64,000 nt of DNA from JAJVHZ01 sp041395385 (GCA_041395385.1 JAWLAN010000006.1:434001-498000); one strand, 5' to 3'. Numbered from the stretch's first letter, positions 53,393 to 62,305 are shown. Program-made: numbers and translations. The notes: generated by a model from the sequence alone, not told the origin.

Positions 53393-53415
53393 TTGCCTCC
53401 GCCCGCGACGCGGGC

Positions 53416-53442
53416 AAAAAAAAACCGCCGTCGAAACGGCGG
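53416..53442 (-). terminator. Rho-independent terminator for the MttB-like gene
   Basis: On the minus strand CCGCCGT-TTCG-ACGGCGG forms a 7-bp stem with a stable TTCG tetraloop followed by nine T residues. It lies about 55 bp after the stop of the MttB-family gene. The plus strand has A residues there, so it does not terminate the RACo-like gene. Confidence 0.92.
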
Positions 53443-53497
53443 TACTCTTGGGGGAGGAACAACAGAACTTTCGAACCGGCGGCGGTGCCGCCGGCCG

Positions 53498-55063
53498 TCA
53501 AACGTTGGAGTCCGGGAACGAGCTCTTGCGGCGGTTGATGTAATCGAGCAGCGCCTCGTCGATCGCGGGGTCGAGCGGCGGCGCCTCGTACTCGGCCAGC
53601 ATCTTCTTCCACTGCGCGTTGGCGCGCTGCGCCATGTCCTTGCCGCCCTCCGCCTCCCACTGCTCGTAGCTGTTGTTGTCTGCGAGCGGCGAGCGGTAGA
53701 AGGCGCTCTCGAAATTCATCTGCGTGTGCGTGCAGCCGAGGAAGTGCTTGCCGGGGCCGACCTCGCGCAGCGCGTCCAGCGCCTGGCCGTTCTCGGAGAG
53801 GTCCACGCCCTGCAGCATGGTGTGCATCATGCCCGCCTGGTCGCAGTCCATCACGAACTTCTCGTAGCCCATCGACAGGCCGCCTTCCAGCCATCCGGCG
53901 GTGTGAAGCACGAAGTTCACGCCGGCGAGGCAGGTCGGCAGCAGCGTCTGCGCCGCCTCGTAGGCGGCCTGCGCGTCGGCGATCTTGGAGGCGCACAGCC
54001 CGCCGCCGGAGCGGAACGGCACGCCCAGGCGGCGCGCGAGGTTCGCCATCGTGTAGAGCACCAGCGCCGGTTCCGGCGTGCCGAAGGTCGGCGCGCCCGA
54101 CTGCATGGAGATCGAGGAGGCGAAGCTGCCGAGGATGCAGGGGCAGCCCGGGTTGATGATCTGCACCAGCGCCAGCCCCGCCAGCGCCTCGGCCAGCGTC
54201 TGAGCGCAGGTTCCCGCCACCGTCACCGGCGCCATGGCGCCCGCGAGGATGAAGGGCGTGACCAGCACGCCCTGGTTGTTGCGCGCATACACCTTAAGCG
54301 CCCCGAGCATGGTGGCGTCGTAGGTCAGCGGCGAATTCACGTTGACGAGGCTGACGGTCACCGTGCGGGGCCTGCCCGTCTCCGCGTCGATCCACTGGTC
54401 GCCGAAGAGGATCTTCGCCATCTCCACCGTGTCCTCGGCGCGCGAGGGATGGGTCACGGAGCCCATGAAGGGCTTGTCGCTCAGCTTCATGTGGCTGTAC
54501 ACCATGTCGAAGTGCCGCTTGTTCACCGGCAGATCGACGGGCTCGCAGATGGTGCCGCCGGAGTGGTGCAGCCACGGCGTGGAATAGGCGAGCTTCACGA
54601 AGTTGCGGAAGTCCTCGATGGTGCCGTAGCGGCGGCCGTTGTCGAGGTCGCGCACGAAGGGCGAGCCGTAGGCCGGGACGAAGACCGTGTTCCTGCCGCC
54701 GATGCGCACGCTGCGCGCCGGGTTGCGGGCGTGCTGCGTGAACTCCCGCGGCGCGCTCGCCTGGATGATGGAGCGCAGCATGCCGCGCGGAAAGCGCACG
54801 CGCGTGTCCTGCACGTCGGCGCCGGCCTTGCGCCAGATCTCGAGCACCTCGTCGTCCTCGCGGAACTCCAGCCCGATCTCCTCCAGGATGGTGTCGGCGT
54901 TGCGCTCGATGAGCGCCAGTCCTTCCTCGTCCAGCACCTCGTAGTAGGGGATCCGGCGGGTGATGTAGGGCACGGAGGCGGCGGCGCGAGCCTGGCGGGC
55001 CGCGCGCTTGGCCTCGCGTCCGCCACCGCGGCGCGTACGGGTGGCCTCTTGGGTATCGGTCAT
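53498..55063 (-). CDS. MttB-family (non-pyrrolysine) methylamine/betaine methyltransferase
   Basis: A 521-residue COG5598-type methyltransferase that moves a methyl group from a quaternary or tertiary amine to the corrinoid protein. It starts MTDTQEATRTRRGGGREAKR and includes PYYEVLDEEGLALIERNADT, FVPAYGSPFVRDLDNGRRYG, HPSRAEDTVEMAKILFG and PTFGTPEPALVLYTMANLAR. The frame has no internal amber codon, so it is the pyrrolysine-free branch that includes glycine betaine methyltransferase MtgB. The substrate is inferred from the surrounding dgc and sox genes to be glycine betaine or a related betaine. The start at 55063 has a CCGGAGAC site. It faces the RACo-like gene and has its own terminator. 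Confidence 0.92.
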   Translation of the reverse strand: MTDTQEATRTRRGGGREAKRAARQARAAASVPYITRRIPYYEVLDEEGLALIERNADTILEEIGLEFREDDEVLEIWRKAGADVQDTRVRFPRGMLRSIIQASAPREFTQHARNPARSVRIGGRNTVFVPAYGSPFVRDLDNGRRYGTIEDFRNFVKLAYSTPWLHHSGGTICEPVDLPVNKRHFDMVYSHMKLSDKPFMGSVTHPSRAEDTVEMAKILFGDQWIDAETGRPRTVTVSLVNVNSPLTYDATMLGALKVYARNNQGVLVTPFILAGAMAPVTVAGTCAQTLAEALAGLALVQIINPGCPCILGSFASSISMQSGAPTFGTPEPALVLYTMANLARRLGVPFRSGGGLCASKIADAQAAYEAAQTLLPTCLAGVNFVLHTAGWLEGGLSMGYEKFVMDCDQAGMMHTMLQGVDLSENGQALDALREVGPGKHFLGCTHTQMNFESAFYRSPLADNNSYEQWEAEGGKDMAQRANAQWKKMLAEYEAPPLDPAIDEALLDYINRRKSSFPDSNV

Positions 55064-55297
55064 GCGGGTCTCCGGTTGACGGGCTGGCACGGGTGCTTAC
55101 GCAGGCCGTCTCGGGGGCGGGCGGTCTGTCGATCTGCAGCCAGTATGGATGGGGCGGGCGGGGCTGTCTGGCCATGGGGCGACCCGCACTTGTGCGGAAA
55201 CGTCATGTGCGGCGCGGCGTCCCGTTGAGCGGGCCCCGCGGGGGTGTGAGAATGGCCGGAAAAGGGGGCGCCGCCGCCGAGATCCGCCGCCACAGCA

Positions 55298-56281
55298 ATG
55301 ACCAGAGCGATAGACAGACTTCCGGTCCGGATCGGCTTTCTGACGCTGGCGGACTACTCGATGATCGCCTTCAGCAACGCGGTCGATCCGTTGCGGATGG
55401 CGAACCGCGAGAGCGGGCGGGAGCTCTACGCCTGGTCGGTCGTCAGCCTGGACGGCGAGCCGGTCCGCGCCAGCAACGGGCTCACGGTCTCCCCGACCAT
55501 CGCCATCGGCGCCAGCCCGCCGCTGGACATGCTGTTCGTGTGCGGCGGAGTGAACGTGCAAAAGGCCGTCGACGATCGGGTCGTGAAGACCCTGCGACGC
55601 CTCGCCCGGCAGCGCGTCGCCCTCGGGGGACTGTGCACGGGCACCTACGCGCTCGTCCGCGCCGGCCTGCTCGAGGGCTATCGCTGCGCCATCCACTGGG
55701 AGAACATGGCGGCCATCCGCGAGGAGTTCCCGCGCACGATCTTCTCGCCGGAGTTGTTCACCATCGATCGCGATCGCTACACCTGCACCGGCGGCGTGGC
55801 GCCGCTCGATCTGATGCTCAACGTCATAAGGACGCAGTTCGGCAACGATCTGGCCGCCTCCATCTCCGAGCAGTTCATCGTCGAGCGCATCCGCGACGGC
55901 CGCGATCGCCAGCACGTACCGCTGCTGGCGCGCGTCGGGCGTGGCCACGACAAGCTGGTGCAGGCCGCCGTGCTCATGGAGGCGAACACCGAGGAGCCGA
56001 TGTCGCTGGACGAGCTGGCCAGGTGCGTAGGCCTCTCGCGCCGGCAGCTGGAGCGGCTGTTCAAGAAGTACCTGGACTGCGCGCCGACGCGCTATTACCT
56101 GGAGATCCGCCTGCGCCGGGCGCGCGAGCTGCTGCTGCAGACGGACATGTCCATCCTCGACGTCACCACCGCCTGCGGCTTCCAGTCCCCGCCGCATTTC
56201 AGCAAGTCCTACCGCGGCCTGTTCGGCCACCCGCCGAGCGCGGAGCGCGGCGGGCCGGCCGCGATGCGCCGGGCGCGCTGA
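55298..56281 (+). CDS. GlxA-family AraC regulator beside the MttB-like gene
   Basis: A 327-residue regulator with a PfpI-like domain (RIGFLTLADYSMIAFSNAVDPLRMAN, split by the fold, then MLFVCGGVNVQKAV, GLCTGTYALVRAGLLEG) and an AraC domain (LDELARCVGLSRRQLERLF, TACGFQSPPHFSKSYRGLFG). It is clearly the closest of the three GlxA regulators to the one at the end of the sox operon, sharing IHWEN, LDLMLNVI-type and TRYYLE-RLR blocks. It is divergent from the MttB-family gene, which it probably controls, with GbdR-like sensing of betaine or dimethylglycine as the inference. Confidence 0.88.
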   Translation: MTRAIDRLPVRIGFLTLADYSMIAFSNAVDPLRMANRESGRELYAWSVVSLDGEPVRASNGLTVSPTIAIGASPPLDMLFVCGGVNVQKAVDDRVVKTLRRLARQRVALGGLCTGTYALVRAGLLEGYRCAIHWENMAAIREEFPRTIFSPELFTIDRDRYTCTGGVAPLDLMLNVIRTQFGNDLAASISEQFIVERIRDGRDRQHVPLLARVGRGHDKLVQAAVLMEANTEEPMSLDELARCVGLSRRQLERLFKKYLDCAPTRYYLEIRLRRARELLLQTDMSILDVTTACGFQSPPHFSKSYRGLFGHPPSAERGGPAAMRRAR

Positions 56282-56426
56282 GCGGGATCGCCGTCATCCT
56301 CCGCGCTCCCGCGGACCGGCCCGGCCGGAGCCGGCAAACGTTCCGGTGCGAGCCGCGTATTGTTGCGCAACGGTGGAGACAGTGCGCCGGCCGGCACTTG
56401 CTCGTCGCGCGGTTGTCTTAGCCTCG

Positions 56427-56864
56427 ATGAAAAGCCGATCCGACATCGCTGCCGGGACGGGCAGGCCGGGGATGCCTCGATTGCCAGCCCTGGCCCTGCT
56501 CGCCGTCTGCGCGGGCATGACGCCGCAGGCGCAGGCGGAATGCCCCGCGCCTCCCGGGAGTCTCGCCACGCAGCAGCGCGATGCGAGGCAGGCGTTGCGC
56601 CTGGAGCAGCAGATGGATCTGGATCGCGCACGCGCCCAGGGCCTGCCGTCCTCCGGGCAGCTGCGCCAGTACGAGCTCACGATCGAGCAGCGCGGGGAGC
56701 AGAAATATCTGCACGATCAGCAACGGCTCGAGCAGACGATCCGGAACGGTCGATCGAGCTCGCGTCCCGCTCAACCCGGGAGCACCGAGCAGCAATTGCA
56801 GCGCTACCGCATCGAGGACGCGGAACGGCAGCACGACTTCCGCATGCAACGGGACCAGCGCTGA
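56427..56864 (+). CDS. Small exported protein of unknown function
   Basis: About 145 residues from MKSRSDIAAG. A signal peptide (PRLPALALLAVCAGMTPQAQA) ends before a mature Gln/Arg-rich, probably helical region (QQRDARQALRLEQQMDLDRA, QRGEQKYLHDQQRLEQTIR). MPRLPALAL at 56472 is an equally good start, placing the signal peptide at the very N-terminus. No family was recognised. It lies upstream of the DUF6607-like gene on the same strand. Confidence 0.65.
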   Translation: MKSRSDIAAGTGRPGMPRLPALALLAVCAGMTPQAQAECPAPPGSLATQQRDARQALRLEQQMDLDRARAQGLPSSGQLRQYELTIEQRGEQKYLHDQQRLEQTIRNGRSSSRPAQPGSTEQQLQRYRIEDAERQHDFRMQRDQR

Positions 56865-56997
56865 TCGGATCGCCCAAGGGCTGCCGAGCCGATGCGCACC
56901 CGCGTGTTCGCGTTTGTACGGGCCCGCCGGCCGGCGCGGGGAACCCCGGCCGCGCAACCGGGGTCCCACTGGCACGCATCAGAAGAGGCGACGTTCG

Positions 56998-58167
56998 ATG
57001 ATCGATCTCACGACCAGCCCCGTGCGCCGCGCATGGCCTCGCGTCATCCTGTGCGTGCTCGCGATGGCGTCCGCGGGGCTGTCGCTGGTCCCGATGCTCG
57101 CGCATGCGGCCAGGCCGGCAGCCACGAACCGCCAGTTCACCTTCGCCTGGCCGTTCGCGGAGGGTGACGAGCTGGCGCCGCGCGGCGGCATCACGCGCGG
57201 GGCGCCCGTCACCCTGCAGACCGGGCCGGGCGAGGCATGGCGCCGGCTGCAGGCGCCGGGACTGACGGCCTTCGAGCGCGACCGGCGCGCCATCCTGGCG
57301 ATGGCCGGGGAGTACCGCGCCAGCTTCGACTTTCTCGAGGTAGCGGGATTCACCGCCGGCCACCGGCCGACCACCCCGTATCAGAGCTGGGCCACGGAGA
57401 AGGTCTACGTACTGGCCGACGAGGGCAGGTTCATCTCGTTGCAGCACGTCCTGGTGATGCGCATGGCCGACGAAGACGGCAAGGCGGGCGAGCCGTTCGT
57501 GACCAAGCACTGGCGGCAGGAGTGGCAGTACGAGCCGGCGACCCGGTTCGCCTACCGTGGCGCGAACACCTGGGCGCGCGTCGATGTGCCCGAGGGCGAG
57601 CGCGCGGGCAGCTGGCGGCAGAGCGTGTACCAGGTCGACGATTCGCCGCGCTACGCCGGCATCGGCCGCTGGCAGCACTTCGGCAACTATTCCACCTGGG
57701 TTAGTGGCGAGACCTGGCGGCCGCTGCCGCGCCGCGAGTTCAGCGTGCGCGACGACTACCAGGTCCTGCTCGGCACCAACCGTCACACCATCACGCCCAA
57801 GGGCTGGATCCACGAGGAGATGAACAACAAGGTCAGGCTCGATAGCGAGGGCAGGCCGTCCGCCGATGCCCCGGTGGTGGCGCGCGAGTTCGGCTTCAAT
57901 CGCTACGAACGCATCACCGGCTACGATTTCACCCCGGGCGATCGGTACGTCGAGTCGACCGACGCGCTATGGAAGATCGTGCGGGAGGAGTGGGACACGA
58001 TGCTCTACGGCGGGCAGCCGGTGCGGCTGCGCGGCGCGCCGGATCGCGACCGGATGTTCGGCCCCCTCTTCGAGATGGCCGCGGCGCTGGAAGGCGGCGA
58101 GCGGCCCGGCGATCAGGCGAAATGGCAGGCCGAGGTGCGCGCGGCCGTGCGGGAGTATCTGCGGTGA
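56998..58167 (+). CDS. DUF6607-like exported protein
   Basis: A 389-residue protein with an N-terminal signal (PRVILCVLAMASAGLSLVPMLAHA). The mature part is rich in aromatic residues and Arg/Glu and contains FTFAWPFAEGDELAPRGGIT, ERDRRAILAMAGEYRASFDF, YQSWATEKVYVLAD and FISLQHVLVMRM. This pattern resembles the DUF6607 family, whose function is unknown. Its beta-rich, Trp-rich make-up suggests a periplasmic or surface protein. Confidence 0.72.
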   Translation: MIDLTTSPVRRAWPRVILCVLAMASAGLSLVPMLAHAARPAATNRQFTFAWPFAEGDELAPRGGITRGAPVTLQTGPGEAWRRLQAPGLTAFERDRRAILAMAGEYRASFDFLEVAGFTAGHRPTTPYQSWATEKVYVLADEGRFISLQHVLVMRMADEDGKAGEPFVTKHWRQEWQYEPATRFAYRGANTWARVDVPEGERAGSWRQSVYQVDDSPRYAGIGRWQHFGNYSTWVSGETWRPLPRREFSVRDDYQVLLGTNRHTITPKGWIHEEMNNKVRLDSEGRPSADAPVVAREFGFNRYERITGYDFTPGDRYVESTDALWKIVREEWDTMLYGGQPVRLRGAPDRDRMFGPLFEMAAALEGGERPGDQAKWQAEVRAAVREYLR

Positions 58168-58247
58168 ACGCCCTCCCGGTCCGCACGTCCGGCACGGGGC
58201 CGCACGCCTTGCGCGAGGAATCTCACACAACCCGAAGGAGTCCGACC

Positions 58248-59354
58248 ATGACCCGATTGACCGCATTCCTGCTGAGCGCCCTGCTCGCCGCCTGCGCGAC
58301 GGCCGACCAGGACGCGTGGCCGTTCACCGCCACGCCGGTGGCCACGTTCGACGAGCCCTGGGCGATGAGCTTCCTGCCCGACGGCCGGCTGCTGGTGACC
58401 GAGAAGCCGGGGCGGCTGCTGCTCGTCACCCAGGAAGGGAAGAAATTGCCGGTGACGGGTGAGATCCCCGAGGTCGACTACGGCGGCCAGGGCGGATTCG
58501 GCGACGTGGTGCCGCATCCGGATTTCGCGAGCAACGGGCTCATCTACCTGAGCTACGCGGAGGCCGGCCCGGGCGGCACCCGCGGCGCGGCGGTCGCGCG
58601 CGGCCGCCTCGAGCTCGGCGCCGAGGACGGAACCTTGTCGGACGTGCAGGTGATCTGGCGCCAGGATCCGAAGGTGACGGGCCGCGGTCACTACGGTCAT
58701 CGCATCGCCTTCTCGCCGGACGGCCATCTCTACATCTCCTCCGGCGAGCGGCAGCACTTCGATCCGGCGCAGGACATGAGTGGGAATCTCGGCAAGGTGC
58801 TGCGGTTGAACGACGACGGCACGATCCCGTCCGACAATCCGTTCGCGGATCGCGGCGGCGTGGCCGCGCAGGTGTGGTCGCTCGGCCACCGCAATCCGCT
58901 CGGCATCGCCTTCGACGGCGAAGGGCGTCTGTGGGAGGTCGAGATGGGGCCGGCGGGAGGCGATGAGCTGAATCTCGTCGTGCGCGGGAACAACTACGGC
59001 TATCCGATCGTCTCCAACGGCGACCACTACGACGGCACGCCGATCCCCGATCACGACGCGCGCCCGGATCTCGCCGCGCCGAAGGCGTGGTGGACGCCGG
59101 TGATCTCCCCGTCGAGCCTTTCCTTTTACACGGGCGATCTGTTCCCGGACTGGAAGGGCAGCGCCTTCATCGGCGGGCTGTCCTCGCAGTCGCTGGTGCG
59201 CATACGCTTCGACGGCGAGAACGCCGCGGAGGCCGAACGCTACGCGATGGGCGAGCGCATACGCGCGGTCCGGCAGGGGCCCGACGGGGCGCTCTGGCTG
59301 CTGGAGGACGGCAGCAACGGGCGGCTGCTGAGGCTCGCGCCCAGGCCGCGCTGA
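58248..59354 (+). CDS. PQQ-dependent aldose sugar dehydrogenase-like lipoprotein
   Basis: A 368-residue beta-propeller of the soluble glucose/aldose sugar dehydrogenase (YliI) family. The N-terminus MTRLTAFLLSALLAACATAD carries a lipobox (LAAC). Family segments are FDEPWAMSFLPDGRLLVTEK, GGQGGFGDVVPHPDF, GRGHYGHRIAFSPDGHLY with the catalytic His, VWSLGHRNPLGIAFD and EVEMGPAGGDELNLV. A GAAGGAG site precedes the ATG. It would oxidise aldoses outside the cytoplasm if PQQ is available. Confidence 0.9.
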   Translation: MTRLTAFLLSALLAACATADQDAWPFTATPVATFDEPWAMSFLPDGRLLVTEKPGRLLLVTQEGKKLPVTGEIPEVDYGGQGGFGDVVPHPDFASNGLIYLSYAEAGPGGTRGAAVARGRLELGAEDGTLSDVQVIWRQDPKVTGRGHYGHRIAFSPDGHLYISSGERQHFDPAQDMSGNLGKVLRLNDDGTIPSDNPFADRGGVAAQVWSLGHRNPLGIAFDGEGRLWEVEMGPAGGDELNLVVRGNNYGYPIVSNGDHYDGTPIPDHDARPDLAAPKAWWTPVISPSSLSFYTGDLFPDWKGSAFIGGLSSQSLVRIRFDGENAAEAERYAMGERIRAVRQGPDGALWLLEDGSNGRLLRLAPRPR

Positions 59355-59370
59355 GCGTCCGCTCTGCTGT

Positions 59371-59577
59371 TTAGACGGCGGCCCGGCTCGGGACGCGCGG
59401 CGTCGTGCGGCGGCCGCCGGCGCCGTGATCGAGCTGGCGCAGCGGCGTGCCCGGCCGCTGCCGCGTCTGCCAGTCCTCCGCCACGCGGTAAGGCGCCTCC
59501 GAGCGCTGCAGCATGCCCTTGCCCTTGATGTGATCGGCGGCCTTCTCGCGGGCGTCTCGGGCGCACGGGTGCTGGAA
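59371..59577 (-). pseudogene. Possible C-terminal gene remnant
   Basis: The minus strand holds an open stretch of about 68 codons with a protein-like composition (DAREKAADHIKGKGMLQRSE, PYRVAEDWQTRQRPGTPLRQ) that begins right after an in-frame TAG and ends at TAA (59371-59373). It has no good start codon or ribosome-binding site and looks like the tail of a lost gene. I do not recognise the family. Confidence 0.3.
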
Positions 59578-60238
59578 CTAATCGCAGCGTCAGGTTCCCG
59601 ATATGCTCGGCCTTCCAGATCAATTGCAGGAGCGATCCAACGACACCGATGAATACGGTGTTCGCCTGCAGGGTCCGTGATGACGCGAGGATTCGGGCGG
59701 GCCCTTGCGGAGTTGGAGTCTCTGGAAAGAGCGATTTAGTCGAGAACGCGATGCCAGCCGATTCCTTCCAGCTCATTGATATCCATCTATTGCAGAGAGG
59801 TGGCCAAGAGTTTGACGCAGGCCTCGGCGGGGAACACGGAATCCGTGTTCATTAATGGGGCCGGTGACGGGTAGCCGGAACGCCTCGGCAATCCAGCACG
59901 TCGTCGGCGCCCGCACGGACAGGAACGCAAGGATCTCGTCAGGCGAATCATCGCGGCGCAGCTCCGGGCGCGCCGGCGAATTGCACCGTCCGGCTGCTAC
60001 GTGCACCCGCGCCATTCGCGAGCGCCATTGACTGCAATCAAGTGAGCGGCACTTTACCGAACCCACGCGTTGACATGTGAGCAGCTCTAAAGTTGTAGCC
60101 TGTGCAAATGTACAAAAGAGAATGCCTCGGTGTCGTCGAAATTAGGTATTAGCGTTGAATGCCATCAAATCCTTACGACCGTCGGGTTCACGCCTTGACT
60201 CGCGAGCGGCTCCCACAACGGACAGTTCGACGTACGCG
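59578..60238. other. Gene-poor boundary where base composition changes
   Basis: About 660 bp without a convincing gene. Open frames on both strands are short and lack start signals. From roughly 59.6 kb onward A/T content is visibly higher than in the preceding 59 kb. The region upstream of the MerR gene holds a possible promoter at 60070-60099. No integrase, tRNA or direct repeat that would mark an island end could be seen. Confidence 0.45.
60070..60099 (+). promoter_or_regulatory. Possible MerR-type promoter
   Basis: TTGACA (60070-60075) is followed after 18 bp by TGTAGC (60094-60099), or after 19 bp by GTAGCC. The spacer includes the palindrome GAGCAGCTC and CTCTAAAG. MerR regulators act on promoters with an over-long spacer carrying a dyad, and this precedes the MerR gene at 60239. 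The -10 is poor, so confidence is limited. Confidence 0.4.
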
Positions 60239-60688
60239 ATGAATGCGACCGTCACCAGAGCCGGGAGACAGGTCAAGACCATGTGCGTGAGCGACGTGGC
60301 CCAGGAATGTAATGTCAGAGCGGACACCGTGCGTTACTACGCGCGCATAGGTCTGGTGCGACCGAACCGGAGAAGCAACGGGTATCGGCAATTCGGCGGC
60401 CCGGACATACAGCGGCTGAACTTCATTCAGCGTGCCGTGAACCGCGGTTGTACCCTGGGGGAAATCCGCAAGATTCTGGGCTACAGCAATTCCGGGAAAT
60501 CCCCGTGCCCCATGGTGCGCGAAACTCTCGAAAGGCGAATCAAGGAGAACAGACAGCGGCTCAAGACGCAGCTAAACCTGCAACGACGCATGGAACAGGC
60601 ACTTAAGGGCTGGTCATCCATGCGAGGTGGAGTGCCAAATGGTGAGTCCGTCTGTCGGCTCATCGAGGCTCTCGGTGCCGGTTCGTGA
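60239..60688 (+). CDS. MerR-family metal-type regulator
   Basis: About 149 residues from MNATVTRAGR. The winged-helix domain is CVSDVAQECNVRADTVRYYA, IGLVRPNRRSNGYRQFG and IQRLNFIQRAVNRGCTLGEI. A dimerisation helix follows. The C-terminal part has cysteines in GKSPCPMVRE and GESVCRLIEALGAGS, a pattern seen in Zn/Cd/Pb-type and related MerR sensors. Other in-frame starts are TTG 60155 and ATG 60281. The latter has a purine-rich leader and is a real alternative. It probably controls the small-gene cluster that follows. Confidence 0.85.
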   Translation: MNATVTRAGRQVKTMCVSDVAQECNVRADTVRYYARIGLVRPNRRSNGYRQFGGPDIQRLNFIQRAVNRGCTLGEIRKILGYSNSGKSPCPMVRETLERRIKENRQRLKTQLNLQRRMEQALKGWSSMRGGVPNGESVCRLIEALGAGS

Positions 60689-61149
60689 GCGTCAGGTTTC
60701 CCGCGCCGCAGATATTTTACCCCCACCACGCGGCGGCCAGATGTGGGCACGATCCGGACGGAGCACCGAATGACCGAGCAGAGGGTATCTCGAGCAGGGA
60801 GGGAGGTGATCAGTACGGCAATCACGCGTCGCCCGGCCTCGGCGTTGCCATTTGCATCTGAAGGTGGCGCCGCTGTCGGTCATCGGCGACTCGACACTGC
60901 TCGAGCGCCCACAACCCGGGAACCCTTGGGAACCTCCACGGACCGCTGGCTCGGCACCAGACCCGTGGTCGCAAATGCCGGCGCGGTCGCAGTGCTGTGG
61001 TCGCGCTGCCTCGCCATTCCCTCGGCGCGCGGTGCGGCGTCCGCGCTGGGCCGGCCGGCTCTCGTCGCCTGGATGCTTCGGAAGGCGCGCCGCGCGTCTG
61101 GTCCGTGCGACCGTTTGGCCGGCGAACTCGTCCACGGGGGGCGTCGGCG
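60689..61149. other. Intergenic region after merR
   Basis: About 460 bp with no gene that I can support. Overlapping open frames exist on both strands but have no family resemblance and no ribosome-binding sites. The end supplies a G-rich leader (GGGGGGCG) for the GTG-started gene at 61150. Confidence 0.45.
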
Positions 61150-61893
61150 GTGAACTACCATTATGTCTGGTTCATCTGGTCGAGTGCGTTTCTCCTCCCG
61201 TGGGCTGCGTTGTATCTGCTGTTTCCCGCACATCGCCGACCAATGCTCATGACCAGCGTGTTTACAGCTCCGTTCGGTCTAACCGAGCCATTGTTCGTTC
61301 CCGAGTACTGGAATCCTCCAAGCCTGTTCGATCTCGCGCAGAAGACCGGCTTTGACATCGAGAGCCTCATCTTCACCTTCGGCATAGGTGGCGTGGGCGC
61401 GGTCTTGTACAACGTCCTGACCGGCCGCCGGCTGCAGCGCGTGGAAGCCGCGGAGCGACATCACCACAGGCATCGCTTGCATCTGGCGGCCTTGCTGGTC
61501 CCTGTGGTTGTGTTCCCCCTCTTGTACCTACTGCCATGGAACGCGATCTATCCCGGCGTCCTTGCCATGCTCGCGGGAGCCATTGCAGCAGTCCTGTGCC
61601 GTCCGGACCTCAAACTCAAAACGCTGGTCGGCGGTTGTGTATTTCTCGGCTACTACCTGATCTTCATGCTCGCGCTCAAGTGGCTGGCACCGGGGTACGT
61701 CGAATCGGTATGGAACCTGGATGCTCTGACCGGCATCGCGCTATACGGCATGCCGCTGGAAGAGCTGCTATTCGGATTCGCCTTTGGCGCCTACTGGGCT
61801 GGCGTGTACGAGCACGTTACCTGGCATCGGCCGGTGGCGGAGACGCCGCCACGGCGCGAGCAAGTGGAAATCGCGGAAAAGGCGCGAGTTTGA
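61150..61893 (+). CDS. Lycopene-cyclase-domain-like membrane protein
   Basis: A 247-residue protein with about six hydrophobic helices, resembling the CrtYcd/CarR-type lycopene cyclase domain. Landmarks are YHYVWFIWSSAFLLPWAALY at the start, FVPEYWNPPSLFDLAQKTGF and the acidic motif GMPLEELLFGFAFGAYWAG near the C-terminus, like the family's P-x-E-E motif. No carotenoid genes are nearby, and the setting is a metal-type island, so its real job may differ. The GTG start has a G-rich leader. Confidence 0.68.
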   Translation: MNYHYVWFIWSSAFLLPWAALYLLFPAHRRPMLMTSVFTAPFGLTEPLFVPEYWNPPSLFDLAQKTGFDIESLIFTFGIGGVGAVLYNVLTGRRLQRVEAAERHHHRHRLHLAALLVPVVVFPLLYLLPWNAIYPGVLAMLAGAIAAVLCRPDLKLKTLVGGCVFLGYYLIFMLALKWLAPGYVESVWNLDALTGIALYGMPLEELLFGFAFGAYWAGVYEHVTWHRPVAETPPRREQVEIAEKARV

Positions 61894-61936
61894 GGTCCGC
61901 CCCGAGGGTAAATGCGATTCAACGGAGGAATGTCTG

Positions 61937-62305
61937 ATGAGAAGCGCAATGAAGCCGGTGCACGCTGCAGTGCTCGGCGCTGTTTTGATCGGAGCGGCAG
62001 TGATTCCGCCCGGCACCATGGCGGACGTGGCGATTGAACGACTAATCGAGATCGCGAGGACCAAGGCGAATCACGAGGCCATCGCCGCACACTACGAACA
62101 GGAGGCGGCATTGCTTCGACAGAAGGCGGAAGAGCACGCGCGCTTGGCCTTCTTGTACCGCCGTGGCCTCGAAGGGACCCATGGGAACGGGGAACGGCTC
62201 GCGGAGCATTGCGAGGGTCTTGTCGAGAAATACAGGGCGGCGGCCGAGGAGAACGTCGAGTTGGCCATTCTGCACCGGGGATTGGCCGCCCAGGCCGCGG
62301 AGTGA
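61937..62305 (+). CDS. Small exported helical protein, paralogue 1
   Basis: A 122-residue protein with a signal peptide (MKPVHAAVLGAVLIGAAVIP, then GTMA). The mature domain is Glu/Ala-rich and helical (IARTKANHEAIAAHYEQEAA, LLRQKAEEHARLAFLYRRGL, AEHCEGLVEKYRAAAEENVE). GGAGG precedes the ATG with 8-nt spacing. It aligns along its length with the protein at 62483-62848, including a single conserved Cys in (A/Q)HC. The function is unknown. Similar proteins appear in metal-resistance islands. Confidence 0.8.
   Translation: MRSAMKPVHAAVLGAVLIGAAVIPPGTMADVAIERLIEIARTKANHEAIAAHYEQEAALLRQKAEEHARLAFLYRRGLEGTHGNGERLAEHCEGLVEKYRAAAEENVELAILHRGLAAQAAE

Noticed and set aside
53498..55063. Pyrrolysine-containing MttB
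   Set aside because: The reading frame is complete without an internal TAG and no pylTSBCD genes are seen, so this is the pyrrolysine-free branch.
59240..59776. Minus-strand gene of about 178 codons
   Set aside because: It overlaps the end of the sugar dehydrogenase gene, lacks a ribosome-binding site and resembles no family. Only a short stretch in another frame looks protein-like.
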